Source: a virus. Taken from it: DNA of 64,000 nt. A model generated the notes under the pieces. The model was given only the letters and a program-made list of their open reading frames with translations, did no database searches and was not told the origin of the DNA. Positions 52,502 through 61,400 of the stretch are shown piece by piece; the first letter of the stretch is position 1; the number at the start of each line of letters is the position of its first letter. Location: IMG/VR virus record IMGVR_UViG_3300025327_000717, positions 1-64,000 of that record; one strand, written 5' to 3'. Made by a program: the position numbers and the translations under genes.

Positions 52502-52891
52502 TCAATACCAAGCGAGCAACTTATCTACGGCCGACACGATGATCGTTCTGGTGTCGGTGACCGAATAACGTTCTGGCTTGGCGTTACGGATGGCTCGGTC
52601 GTTGAGCCATGCCGTCGTATGATCTATCGGCTCAGACAGGATGATCATCCTGTAGGCGACCTCGAACTCCCTCACCGACACTCGGCGTAAACGCCGCATG
52701 GCTTTGGTCATCCGATAGCGCGGCCCGTCTTTATCAGCAAGCCATGACTTGAGCTCCGGACTCCACTGAGGTGCCCCACCAGCATCGAGTGCGACCGAGT
52801 GCATCCGGATCGGGATGTCCTTCGTCCAGTCATCACGAAGGATGACCATCCACTTGGCGGTGTGTTCGACGACATCTGGAGTGATCGGCAT
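52502..52891 (-). CDS. Conserved phage protein
   Basis: 129 residues. The C-terminal VREFEVAYRMIILSEPIDHT, TAWLNDRAIRNAKPERYSVT then DTRTIIVSAVDKLLAWY resembles a protein I associate with actinophages, possibly related to small regulators with W-L-N-x-R-A-I-R. No function established. Confidence 0.65.
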   Translation of the reverse strand: MPITPDVVEHTAKWMVILRDDWTKDIPIRMHSVALDAGGAPQWSPELKSWLADKDGPRYRMTKAMRRLRRVSVREFEVAYRMIILSEPIDHTTAWLNDRAIRNAKPERYSVTDTRTIIVSAVDKLLAWY

Positions 52892-52903
52892 CGATACACG
52901 GTA

Positions 52904-53092
52904 TCAAGTCTGCGGACCATGGTGGCTCTTCTCCTCCCATGCCGCTCGCCGTATAGGATCGGTCGGCACGAGGAGCGCACCACAATCAGGACACTTGGGA
53001 ACCTTGATGCGGGGTGTCTTGAGAGCCCGATGAGCCGTCTCTCGTGGACATCGAGGACAGATGAGGGGGATCCCATATCCCCCGACGGTCAT
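52904..53092 (-). CDS. Small zinc-ribbon protein
   Basis: 62 residues: LICPRCPRETAHRALKTPRI, KVPKCPDCGALLVPTD, two C-x2-C pairs. A GGGGGG ribosome-like run precedes the ATG. Looks like a nucleic-acid-binding ribbon. Confidence 0.6.
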   Translation of the reverse strand: MTVGGYGIPLICPRCPRETAHRALKTPRIKVPKCPDCGALLVPTDPIRRAAWEEKSHHGPQT

Positions 53093-53128
53093 GGCCCCCC
53101 GTTATGGCCGTCCCAGTCCTCCATGCTC

Positions 53129-53512
53129 TTAGCCCTCCGGGACAGGTTGCTGTGGATCTCGCGTCAGAAGCCGCGGGCCACTCTGGGGCCCCCACGATCT
53201 AAGTATCGAGCCTGCGGTCTCGACCACGTAGAGGCCTGCCGCTGCGACACCGATCGAGAGCAGGGCTGGCACGTTGGCGACTGGGATGACGATATTGTCA
53301 GCGAAGTAGCCCGCGAAGAGCAACAGCCAGATGGGGATGACGCGACCCATGATGTGGGTGCGCAAGAAGGCGGCTACGACGTCGAGTTCGAGGGTCTGAT
53401 CGCGGATAGCTGCCGCGACTCCTAGGGCGAAGTCCAAGAGTGGAAGGACGATGACCCAGATAGCCAGTTGCCCCGCTTCTGAGTCGAAGAACGCCTTGAT
53501 GGCTTCCGGCAT
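53129..53512 (-). CDS. Probable holin
   Basis: 127 residues with a soluble charged N-terminus, then hydrophobic segments IWVIVLPLLDFALGVAAAIR, MGRVIPIWLLLFAGYFADNI and ALLSIGVAAAGLYVVETAGS, and a short polar C-terminus (SILRSWGPQSGPRLLTRDPQ). Three transmembrane helices with little loop, next to the endolysin gene: the shape of a class I holin. Confidence 0.72.
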   Translation of the reverse strand: MPEAIKAFFDSEAGQLAIWVIVLPLLDFALGVAAAIRDQTLELDVVAAFLRTHIMGRVIPIWLLLFAGYFADNIVIPVANVPALLSIGVAAAGLYVVETAGSILRSWGPQSGPRLLTRDPQQPVPEG

Positions 53513-53524
53513 GACGATATCTCC

Positions 53525-54277
53525 CTATGTACGGCGCACGACGCTCGAGTGGACATATCCCACTTGGCTAGCTGAAGGGACCCAGACACGGAACCATGTC
53601 TTGTTCCCTCCGATGGCCTCGCCTTGTTCGGTGCCACCAGATGTGAGTCGTTGGCGCCCTGCGATCGTGGCGATGACGAACGCCGTGCGGTCAGGATGGA
53701 GTCGTACGTTGGCCTTGATCCTGGCCTCCACCCTCTGGACGCGCATGACCACGGCATAGATGCCACCTGAGAACTGACTCGCGAAGCGCTCGACATACTG
53801 TTCGGCTTCATGGATCGGCCAAGTGATCCAACCTTTGGGGATACCAGGACGTCTGCCATCGTTGAGTGGGTCGCCGACGCGCACTTTGTCCGGCTGGACA
53901 GCCTGATACATGACGCTGTGCAGCCCCTTGAAGTCCTTGTCGCCCTTGAGGTTCTGTGGCAGTGAGTCGTAATCACCGCTCACGACCGCGAAGCGTCCTG
54001 CCTTCAGCATCGAGAGCAGTGCGGGCCAGTGGAGGGCATCGGTGAAGTCGAAGGATTCGACGGGGACACCCAGTCTCTCCATGGCGTTGGTGATGCCGCT
54101 GATCGTCAGCCCACCCTCCATGTCGCCTGTGAGTCGACGGAAGTGCTCTGGGGTGGGGTCCTTCAGGCCTAGCGTGGCCTGGTCGGTAAGCATGGCTCCC
54201 GAAGCGGCACCGCAGTTGGTGGACTGCAGCGGACTGCCAGTGAGTTGCTTCTCGAAGTGCGGCAAGTAAAAACGCAT
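53525..54277 (-). CDS. Endolysin, C39-like cysteine peptidase
   Basis: 250 residues from ATG 54277 (AGGAGG 5 nt ahead). LQSTNCGAASGAMLTDQATL carries the papain/C39-type cysteine near residue 22. A central FAVVSGDYDSLPQNLKGDKD then FKGLHSVMYQA has the partner His, and VRVGDPLNDGRRPGIPKGWI the Asp/Asn region. The C-terminal 70 residues are an SH3-like cell-wall-binding domain (FRVWVPSASQVGYVHSSVV). Likely cleaves a cell-wall peptide bond. It lies within a run of holin-like genes. Confidence 0.8.
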   Translation of the reverse strand: MRFYLPHFEKQLTGSPLQSTNCGAASGAMLTDQATLGLKDPTPEHFRRLTGDMEGGLTISGITNAMERLGVPVESFDFTDALHWPALLSMLKAGRFAVVSGDYDSLPQNLKGDKDFKGLHSVMYQAVQPDKVRVGDPLNDGRRPGIPKGWITWPIHEAEQYVERFASQFSGGIYAVVMRVQRVEARIKANVRLHPDRTAFVIATIAGRQRLTSGGTEQGEAIGGNKTWFRVWVPSASQVGYVHSSVVRRT

Positions 54278-54286
54278 CACATCCTC

Positions 54287-54415
54287 CTAGCCCATCGGGC
54301 CCGCTGGCCAGCGCCACACCGTGGCGTTCCCGGCAAGCACGGGCGCCACCGCCAGCGCGCCGACGAAGGCCAAGAGGGTGCCGGCGACGCGCGGACCACC
54401 ATAGAATCTCGTCAC
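54287..54415 (-). CDS. 42-residue membrane peptide in lysis cassette
   Basis: Read from GTG 54415 (overlapping the upstream stop as GTGA): VTRFYGGPRVAGTLLAFVGA then LAVAPVLAG, one transmembrane helix, and a Trp-containing end. Its stop lies beside the AGGAGG of the endolysin. Could be a spanin-like or holin-accessory peptide. Confidence 0.55.
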   Translation of the reverse strand: MTRFYGGPRVAGTLLAFVGALAVAPVLAGNATVWRWPAGPMG

Positions 54416-54723
54416 GCTGTCCTCCGTAGCGTCAACTCATCCCACGCCCATGCCGTCACGATGATCGCTGACGCCACCCTCAGGGAGAGGGACACGAACG
54501 ACACCATCACCTCTATGACCGCACCATCCAACGTGAGGAGATGTCGAGCGAAAAGCGTCCAGAGGCCGAGGATCGCGAACATGACCAAAGCCATCTTGGC
54601 TGCGAGTATGTTCGACCGTCCATCCCAGAATCTGACCACCAAGATGACCATCAAGATGATGTGGATGGCGACGAGGATGTTGAGAGACATCAACCCATCG
54701 TTGATCGTGATCAGGTCATCCAT
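54412..54723 (-). CDS. Multi-pass membrane protein (holin-like)
   Basis: 103 residues with hydrophobic segments MSLNILVAIHIILMVILVVR, KMALVMFAILGLWTLFARHL and VMVSFVSLSLRVASAIIVTA, and acidic start and end. Immediately upstream of the endolysin. A holin or antiholin role is likely. Confidence 0.65.
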   Translation of the reverse strand: MDDLITINDGLMSLNILVAIHIILMVILVVRFWDGRSNILAAKMALVMFAILGLWTLFARHLLTLDGAVIEVMVSFVSLSLRVASAIIVTAWAWDELTLRRTA

Positions 54724-54940
54724 CTTTCAGTCTCGCGACCCCGGCTAGCGTGAGAGCGGATGTCGTCAGTGTGGCCAGGAGTGCCACCAAAGTCCCTTCG
54801 CTCAGAGCATAGTCCTTCTGGATGAGCGGAAGCAACACGACCGCGACGATGACGAAGACCATGGTCCCGACGATGACGGCGACCGAGACAGCCCTGATCT
54901 TGGCGAGTAGGCGCTGTTCCTCTGGCGTCGGCTTCGACAT
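54716..54940 (-). CDS. Two-helix membrane protein (holin-like)
   Basis: 74 residues from ATG 54940 (GGAG 6 nt ahead). MSKPTPEEQRLLAKIRAVSV, then helices AVIVGTMVFVIVAVVLLPLI and LVALLATLTTSALTLAGVAR. Two transmembrane segments, the layout of class II holins. First gene of the lysis group. Confidence 0.65.
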   Translation of the reverse strand: MSKPTPEEQRLLAKIRAVSVAVIVGTMVFVIVAVVLLPLIQKDYALSEGTLVALLATLTTSALTLAGVARLKDG

Positions 54941-55060
54941 GCGTGCTCCGTTCATGGTCTTGTCTGCGAGCGGCGCACTGCACCTCACCCATATCGATGA
55001 CAACCCCCGGTCTTGGTGGCCGACCTCCTGCTTTCTATCTATACCAGCCATCCAGCCGAT

Positions 55061-55744
55061 CTAGGCTTTGATGATACGGATGTATCCGGGCATGTAGTTA
55101 CCCGCCCCGCCTGCCCCGGCCTGGATAGTTCCGTTGGAGTCCGCTCGCCATGCGCGCCATGAGTAGGTGTGCGCCGCAGCCGATGGTGTCAGGCGCACCG
55201 TGATGAGCCCCGCGGTGCGCCCGCTCGACTGAGTAAGCTGCGCCGTGATGCCAAGAGCAGTCGAGCCGTCGAACAGGTCGATGAGCACACTGGCGGTGCC
55301 GCTGCCCGTCACGATGTAAGGCGCCCACAACTCGACGATGATTGCGGTGCTGCCGTTGAACGTGATCTCTGCCGCCGTGACGATCACGTCGGCCCCCGCC
55401 TCGGTCGTCGCCGAGACGGCGACTGGCGAAGTGAACTCGACGTAGCTGTATTCACGGCCTGGCGCGATCTCCGCGATCGCCTGTGCCAGCCCAGCCGCCG
55501 TGAGGACCGCGTCGATGGCGGCTCCGTCGTCATGGGTGGCAGGTGTCGTTCCCTCTGCTCCTCGTTGGACCGTCAGGGTATTCGTAGCTCGTGAGGTAAC
55601 GAGCATGAGTTCGTCGTCAACCTTGACGCGGAAGTTACCTGACGATGGGAAGACAGCACCAGAGGCGACATCCACCCCTGTCTCGTTGTCATCGAGAGGC
55701 TCCGCGAGTGTCGTGTGGCCAAAGTTAGCGAGCTGCTCTGTCAT
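55061..55744 (-). CDS. Tail-associated structural protein
   Basis: 227 residues. TTLAEPLDDNETGVDVASGA then VFPSSGNFRVKVDDELMLVT is a phage-tail beta pattern, with later Ig-like strands (AVSATTEAGADVIVTAAEIT) and a Gly-rich end. Follows the repeat proteins and precedes the lysis genes. A fibre or baseplate accessory by position. Confidence 0.62.
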   Translation of the reverse strand: MTEQLANFGHTTLAEPLDDNETGVDVASGAVFPSSGNFRVKVDDELMLVTSRATNTLTVQRGAEGTTPATHDDGAAIDAVLTAAGLAQAIAEIAPGREYSYVEFTSPVAVSATTEAGADVIVTAAEITFNGSTAIIVELWAPYIVTGSGTASVLIDLFDGSTALGITAQLTQSSGRTAGLITVRLTPSAAAHTYSWRAWRADSNGTIQAGAGGAGNYMPGYIRIIKA

Positions 55745-56355
55745 GTCGTATCTCCGAGGGTATCGTCACCCAGTGTGATCTCGCCGAGGTTGCTTCGTGC
55801 CTCACTATCGCCTATCACAGCATCGATCGTGAAGGAACCCATCAAGGTATCAGTGAGGATGGCTTCGATGCTGAAACTCTTGCCCAAAAGCCAAGCATCG
55901 ACCGTCAGTGAACCACTTGTAAGAGCGCGGATGATCGCATCCGCGGAAGCCGACCCACTGATCACTCTCTTGGCGATGGCATCTACTGTGAGGAGGCCTG
56001 ACAGCGTCCTCTTCGCGACGGCACTGGCTGTGAAAGAACCTATCTGGCCGATCCTGATGATGCTGTCGACCGTGAAGGATCCAGGCACGGTGTCACTTTC
56101 AAGCCACGCGTCGATGACCCAAGATTCCAGGCGGGTACGCATGATGATGGCGCTCGCCGAGAACGAGCCGCTGATCCGGTAGGTGTTCTCAAGTACGGAC
56201 AGTCTGGAGTCGAGGATCGTGAGAAGGGCTTCGACCGTCGAGCCGGCAGGTAGGGCTCCGATAGCCTCTGTGAGCTCCACGAACGTCGTTGATAGATCGC
56301 CGAAGTGATGCTCTGTCCCGCGCTCATGTCGATTGCGGTAGGTCGTATGGCTCAT
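55741..56355 (-). CDS. Repeat protein with nine SFTVDA-type units
   Basis: 204 residues from ATG 56355. The N-terminus HHFGDLSTTFVELTEAIGAL, then ALLTILDSRLSVLEN, is a helical head resembling a segment of the next protein. It is followed by about nine 14-residue units like those of the 1435-aa fibre (SFSASAIIMRTRLE, SFTVDSIIRIGQIG, SFTIDAVIGDSEA), and ends in NLGEITLGDDTLGDTT, which recurs inside the fibre. Tail fibre or adhesin component by relation. Confidence 0.68.
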   Translation of the reverse strand: MSHTTYRNRHERGTEHHFGDLSTTFVELTEAIGALPAGSTVEALLTILDSRLSVLENTYRISGSFSASAIIMRTRLESWVIDAWLESDTVPGSFTVDSIIRIGQIGSFTASAVAKRTLSGLLTVDAIAKRVISGSASADAIIRALTSGSLTVDAWLLGKSFSIEAILTDTLMGSFTIDAVIGDSEARSNLGEITLGDDTLGDTT

Positions 56356-56810
56356 ACGATGAAGGCGTTGATGGTGAAGATGCCAGCGATGCAGGCATCG
56401 ACAGTGAAGATGCCACCCTTGCTGAGCACAGCATCGACCAGGAACGACCCGGAGAACGTCCTCTTGATGACAGCATCCATGACGATGACCTGGTCGCTGA
56501 TCCACGCGTCGACCGCGAACGTCGCCTTCGTGCGCGTGTAGTCCTCGAGATAGACCAGACGCTGGGCCATGTCTGCCAGCACCCAGTGGATCGGTGTGAA
56601 CGCTTCGTACTTCCCGACCTTCTCCGAGAGGACTACGTAGAGATCGCTCTCTGGTCCGAAGTGATCCCTGACGCGATGATGCTTCCAGCGCTCACCGATG
56701 ATCCATGCGTCGATGGTGAACGAGCGAGCAGTGATGACGGCATCGATGGCGAAGGCGGGCAGCGCCGTCTTGAAGATGACAGCGTCGACGACGAACGAGG
56801 AGGCTGGCAT
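56352..56810 (-). CDS. Repeat protein with SFTVDA-type units and central helical domain
   Basis: 152 residues. Units SFVVDAVIFKTALP, AFAIDAVITAR and SFTIDAWIIG lead into a domain of about 55 residues (DHFGPESDLYVVLSEKVGKY then TPIHWVLADMAQRLVYLED), followed by about five more units. The helical domain shares F-G-x-x-S-x-L-x-x-x-L-x-E-x-[IV]-G ... R-L-x-x-L-E with the neighbour at 55741. ATGA overlap between them. Confidence 0.68.
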   Translation of the reverse strand: MPASSFVVDAVIFKTALPAFAIDAVITARSFTIDAWIIGERWKHHRVRDHFGPESDLYVVLSEKVGKYEAFTPIHWVLADMAQRLVYLEDYTRTKATFAVDAWISDQVIVMDAVIKRTFSGSFLVDAVLSKGGIFTVDACIAGIFTINAFIV

Positions 56811-56811
56811 C

Positions 56812-58401
56812 TCACTCGCTCACGTATCCGATGGCCCACATCTGATCACCCGTTCCTGGCGCGGTGATGAACGTCACCTGCTTGCTCGTCGGGTCATAGG
56901 TGTAATCGATGGTCGGACGCTGGAAGAGGCCGTTGAGGAAGAGGTCGAACTGACCCTGATAGAACGTGTATGGGAACGTGAACGAGGTTCGCGTCCCGTT
57001 GGCGGTCTCATCTGGATAGACGGTCGCGAACGACCCTGCAGGCACGCCAGCGCTTGAGTTATCCACCAAGACGGTCGTTTGGCCGATGGTGCCCTTCTGT
57101 CGCCGCAACGCCCTCCAGAGATGCCGAGAGTCCGAGAACGAGGTCCCGAACTCACCCTCAAAGCGGACATACGTCTGGCCACCAGGATTTTCGGTCGGCA
57201 GGGTCGGGAACGAGACACGGATGCTGCGGCATGGCAGCGTCGTGACCAGTGGGACTCCTGGACTCGGTCCTTGGGTGTAGAGGATGAAGTTCATGAGCAT
57301 ACCCGGGACGACATGTGCGCCGCCAGGGACATCATGGGCGAACCACACTACGTTCATCGTCTCGGTGGGTCGTGAGAGTCCGCCCTCGATGCCTTGTGTC
57401 GGGACAGTCCCTGGCGGGCCGTTGATGATGACGAAGGCGCGGTTTTTCACCGATCCCTGGGTCAGGTAGTTCTCCTGCCCAGCCCGTTCCTCGGCATACT
57501 GCCAGCGCCCATACAGGTTGCGACGGTCGATGGCGGCCTGCTCTCGGTCAGCGGGCTGTAGCCTTCCGTGCCATGTCGCATCCACGGCTGGCGGGTCAGG
57601 ATAGCGAGCGAAGACGATGTCGCCTGCTGGTCCACCGGGATTGCGGATCGAAGAGCCACCCCAGACGAGCGCATCGGTCACGACCTGCTCGAAGTTCTCT
57701 GAGTACTCGCCCTCACGGAAGCCGATGGTCGTGACGCCGTTGGGGTTCGAGTCTGTGAACGCCCACGGCGATAGCAGCGTCTCGTATTCATGGAGATGGA
57801 CCCTGAAGTCGGCGTCGATGTAGTAGATGACCCCACCGTTGTCTGAGAAGTCGTCCATCTGTTCGCGCCATGTCTTGCCCTGTCCGACGAAGAGTCCACC
57901 GTTCTCCTCTGTCCCATACGAGGTCGTGATGACATCACGGAACGTCGCGAAGTCGAGTCCGGCAGGGACGTCGATGAAGTTCTCCATCAGGTACTTGAAG
58001 GCCTCGCTGATGGTGCGCGAGCCAGAGGGCACCTCGAGCGCGCTCGTGGGGTCCGCTGAGTCGTAGAGCACACGCTTATCGAAGAGGATGTTGAAGTCTG
58101 GCCCTGTCAGGATCCACTTCCTCGAACGGACCGCGGACGGCACGGATGTGTCATCTGCGGCGAGGAAGTTGCCACGTCCGATGCGCATGAGATAGCCACC
58201 GAAGAGCGGCATGCTATCGAGATGGAACGCCAGCTTTTCGCCCGCTGTCGGCGAGAAGTTCTGAGAGAGGTCCCGAGCAGCTAGCTTGAACGAACCCTGG
58301 ACAGGGTTGGCCTGACTCGTGAACATCGTCTCCTGATAGACGACACGGTCGCTGATCTCTGTCCCGTCGAGCGTGATGGAGATGTCGGATGGTGTCGCCA
58401 T
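56812..58401 (-). CDS. Minor tail / tail hub protein
   Basis: 529 residues. The N-terminus SITLDGTEISDRVVYQETMF is paralogous to the start of the next protein. The middle has NFILYTQGPSPGVPLVTTLP and the end FPYTFYQGQFDLFLNGLFQR followed by YTYDPTSKQVTFIT, the latter similar to fibre-associated beta domains and to DYIETDPTTGEFRIL in the 1245-aa protein. Order (tape measure, then two large tail proteins) fits baseplate hub or distal tail proteins of siphoviruses. Confidence 0.78.
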   Translation of the reverse strand: MATPSDISITLDGTEISDRVVYQETMFTSQANPVQGSFKLAARDLSQNFSPTAGEKLAFHLDSMPLFGGYLMRIGRGNFLAADDTSVPSAVRSRKWILTGPDFNILFDKRVLYDSADPTSALEVPSGSRTISEAFKYLMENFIDVPAGLDFATFRDVITTSYGTEENGGLFVGQGKTWREQMDDFSDNGGVIYYIDADFRVHLHEYETLLSPWAFTDSNPNGVTTIGFREGEYSENFEQVVTDALVWGGSSIRNPGGPAGDIVFARYPDPPAVDATWHGRLQPADREQAAIDRRNLYGRWQYAEERAGQENYLTQGSVKNRAFVIINGPPGTVPTQGIEGGLSRPTETMNVVWFAHDVPGGAHVVPGMLMNFILYTQGPSPGVPLVTTLPCRSIRVSFPTLPTENPGGQTYVRFEGEFGTSFSDSRHLWRALRRQKGTIGQTTVLVDNSSAGVPAGSFATVYPDETANGTRTSFTFPYTFYQGQFDLFLNGLFQRPTIDYTYDPTSKQVTFITAPGTGDQMWAIGYVSE

Positions 58402-61400
58402 CAGGTCACCTTCGTGTAGCCAGCGCTGACCGACCCGTAGCCCACCGTGTCGGCTCCGATGACGATGCCAGCGGCATACGCTTTCAACTCATCGGTGGTG
58501 TAGAGAGTGGGGTAACGATAGAGCGGATCGATGCCCCAGAAGTTGCCGTTCGCGAAGCGTTCGTTGATGTAGATGGCATGAGCGCCTGTGAAGTTGCTGA
58601 GTCGCTTCGAGGCAGGCAGGTTGCTGTAGATGCCTTGCAGGACGGCTCCCTGCCTGGCGTCGATATGCGTGACGAACGCGCTCCAACTCTGGATGCCCCA
58701 GCCATAGAACGTCTCGCCCCAGCCGGCAGACCATGCAGTCTCGACATCGTCCAATCCGCCTCCAGTCGACTGGTCGGACTGGAAGCCACGATGATTGGGT
58801 GGCGTGTTGCGAGGGGTTCCCGCGAACGCCGTGTTCGCTCCTAGCGTATGCCGGTCAAGGGCCATCGCCGAGCAAGCGAAGATCGCGTTGTAGCCGTCCA
58901 TCGGCGTGCCCCAGCCGTACTGGAGTTGTGGAGCCGGGCGATAGACCTCACCACCAGATGAAGTCGGGACACTCCCTGCTCGCGTGTACTTCACGAGCAA
59001 CGATGATGAGATGTCCCTGTCACCAAGGATGCGAAACTCACCGGTCGTCGGGTCTGTCTCGATATAGTCGACGTTCGGTCGCAAGCGGATGCCCTGGAAA
59101 TAGACCACCAGCGAACCCGCAGCGTATGGGTACTGAGTGATGTAGTACTGCGCCCCAGCATGCTCAGCGTTGTCATAGATAGGGATGTTGGTGACAAGTT
59201 GTCCCGTCCCACCGCCACCACTGGATGAGGCCACGGCGGTCGGAAGGGCGTCCCAGACAGCATCAGCAGCCCAGCCGCGAGGCGCCACGATGACGCCACC
59301 CGTGGCTCCGTCGATCTCCAGCAGCACGGGTGAGTCGAAGAAATCGGGACTTCCATGGAACTCAGACCCAGCTACGGAGGCCTTCCCAGAGAAGGCTGCC
59401 ATCGAAGCCCCGGTATACGTGAAGGCCGGCGCCAGCGTCCAAAGAGCGGCGCCATCAGGACTATAACCACCGTACTGACCGGAGCCCGAATACACGATGA
59501 TGTTGCCTGTGGACTCATCGACACCGACACCATCGGCGATGGCCTGAGAAGCACCAGACGTCTTGGTGACGATATTCTTGATGAACGTCATGGTCGACCC
59601 GTCCCACTCGTCCAAGTACCACGTCGATGCTTCCCGTCGGATTAAGTAGAACTTTCCTCGGTCCGGATGGGTGACAAGCCGAAACGATCGGGTGGAGGTC
59701 GAGAACACCGAAACGTCAGCCGTAGCTTGTGGTCCACCAGTCGGTCCGTATCGGTGGACTTGATAGAAACCAGTGACCGTTACGCCGGTCCGGGCTATCG
59801 GGCGCGACACCATGTAGTACGTGTCACCTGGCCCCTTGGCGAGCCCAGCATAGAAACTGCGATCGTGGAAGAACTCCTCTGTAGTGATCAGCCACTCAGT
59901 AGTCGGATCATCGAGATCTTCCCAGATCGCGCTCGCAGCAGTCGTGTGATCGACGGTGATGCCGCCAGGAGACGCCATCCTTATGTTCGAGTCATCCGAG
60001 ATGTCGAACCACTCGCCACTCGCATGCTGTCCGACCAAGGATGCGTCAGCGCCCTCTATCGGACAGTCGACGGAATAGGCAGGGATAGAACCACTGCCTG
60101 TATATCCAGGAAGGGTAGTGAAGTCGAAGATTTGGACAGTGTCGGCGTTTCCGAACTCGATCTTCGCTCGGATCCCATACTGGTCGAGCCTGGGCCCGAC
60201 CCCCACCCACTCACGTTGTTCGAAACCGTTCACACCAGCGCTAGGATCCCACAACCATAAGGGCCATACGCCAACGGTGAACCCGTAATACCGCCAGGGG
60301 CTCTCGTTGTAGGCGTTGATGCGATAACCGCTACCAACTAGATAGTTGTATGGAGAAGCTGGCGGCGTGTTCGGCCAATAACCATAACTTGTTTCCACGT
60401 GCCCAAGCCCGGAATCCGGACCCGTCAAGAGTTCACGGAAGAACATGACAGAGCCGGTCCCGGGATCCAACTGGAGCAGGTTGCCATCCCCACCCCAGAA
60501 CAGGTAAAGGTATCCGTCAGCGAGCACCATCTGCCCATCGCCAGAGAAGAAACTTTGGCTCATGAACGTGGTCCAGAGTGGAGTCCCATCGGGAGAATAC
60601 TTATGGATACCTACCCATGAACTATCCCAACCCGCTGAGGCGACCTGGGCAAAAGAGTTGACGTATAAGCCAGTGGCGTCAGCCGCCGCGCTCCACACCT
60701 CCAGCTCCTCTGTCGCAGGGAACGGTCCCGAAGGATAGGGATCATCGTCAGGGTGTCGATAAGTGCCGACCGCACCAAGCATGTCGTCGTTCATCAACAG
60801 ATTCCATGTGGGCGGTCCATCGTCTGCAAAGGCGGAGATGAAGGCCCTGTCTCCAGCGGACTGGGCATAGAGCCCCTCGAACGTTGGTCCGTTCGCCCCA
60901 TCGCTGAAGAACGTGCCCAAGACATAGGTCATCGGTGACGCCCCACCGATGCCACCAGGCCCCTCGGGCGGGATGGTCTCTGAGATATCGAAGGGGGACG
61001 GAAAAGCGAACTTCCACAGGTCGGGAACGCCGAAGGGTGTATCGACCCGAAGCGTCAGTTCGATGTCCCAGCGCGGTTCTGTCGGGGTGAGGAACGTGAT
61101 GGTCGATGAACGGACGGGCAAGTCCTCTTGGTAGTCGAACGTCGTCATGCGAAAGTCGACGACGTGCCCGACCCGGATGCCCGGGGTGAAGAGACTGCAG
61201 GTCACGACCGGGACTGGATCGTTATGACCACGCCGATGGCTTGGTGAGCCCTCGACATACGTGCGAGCACGGCGGTTGACAGTCTGTTGCTTCCACGCAC
61301 CGACGTAGACCTCTCCGTACTGCCAGAGTCCATGCAGTGCCACGCGATCGGTGTCGGTGTACTTCGCGAAGACAGGGTCCGCAGAACCCAACCCGGCGCC

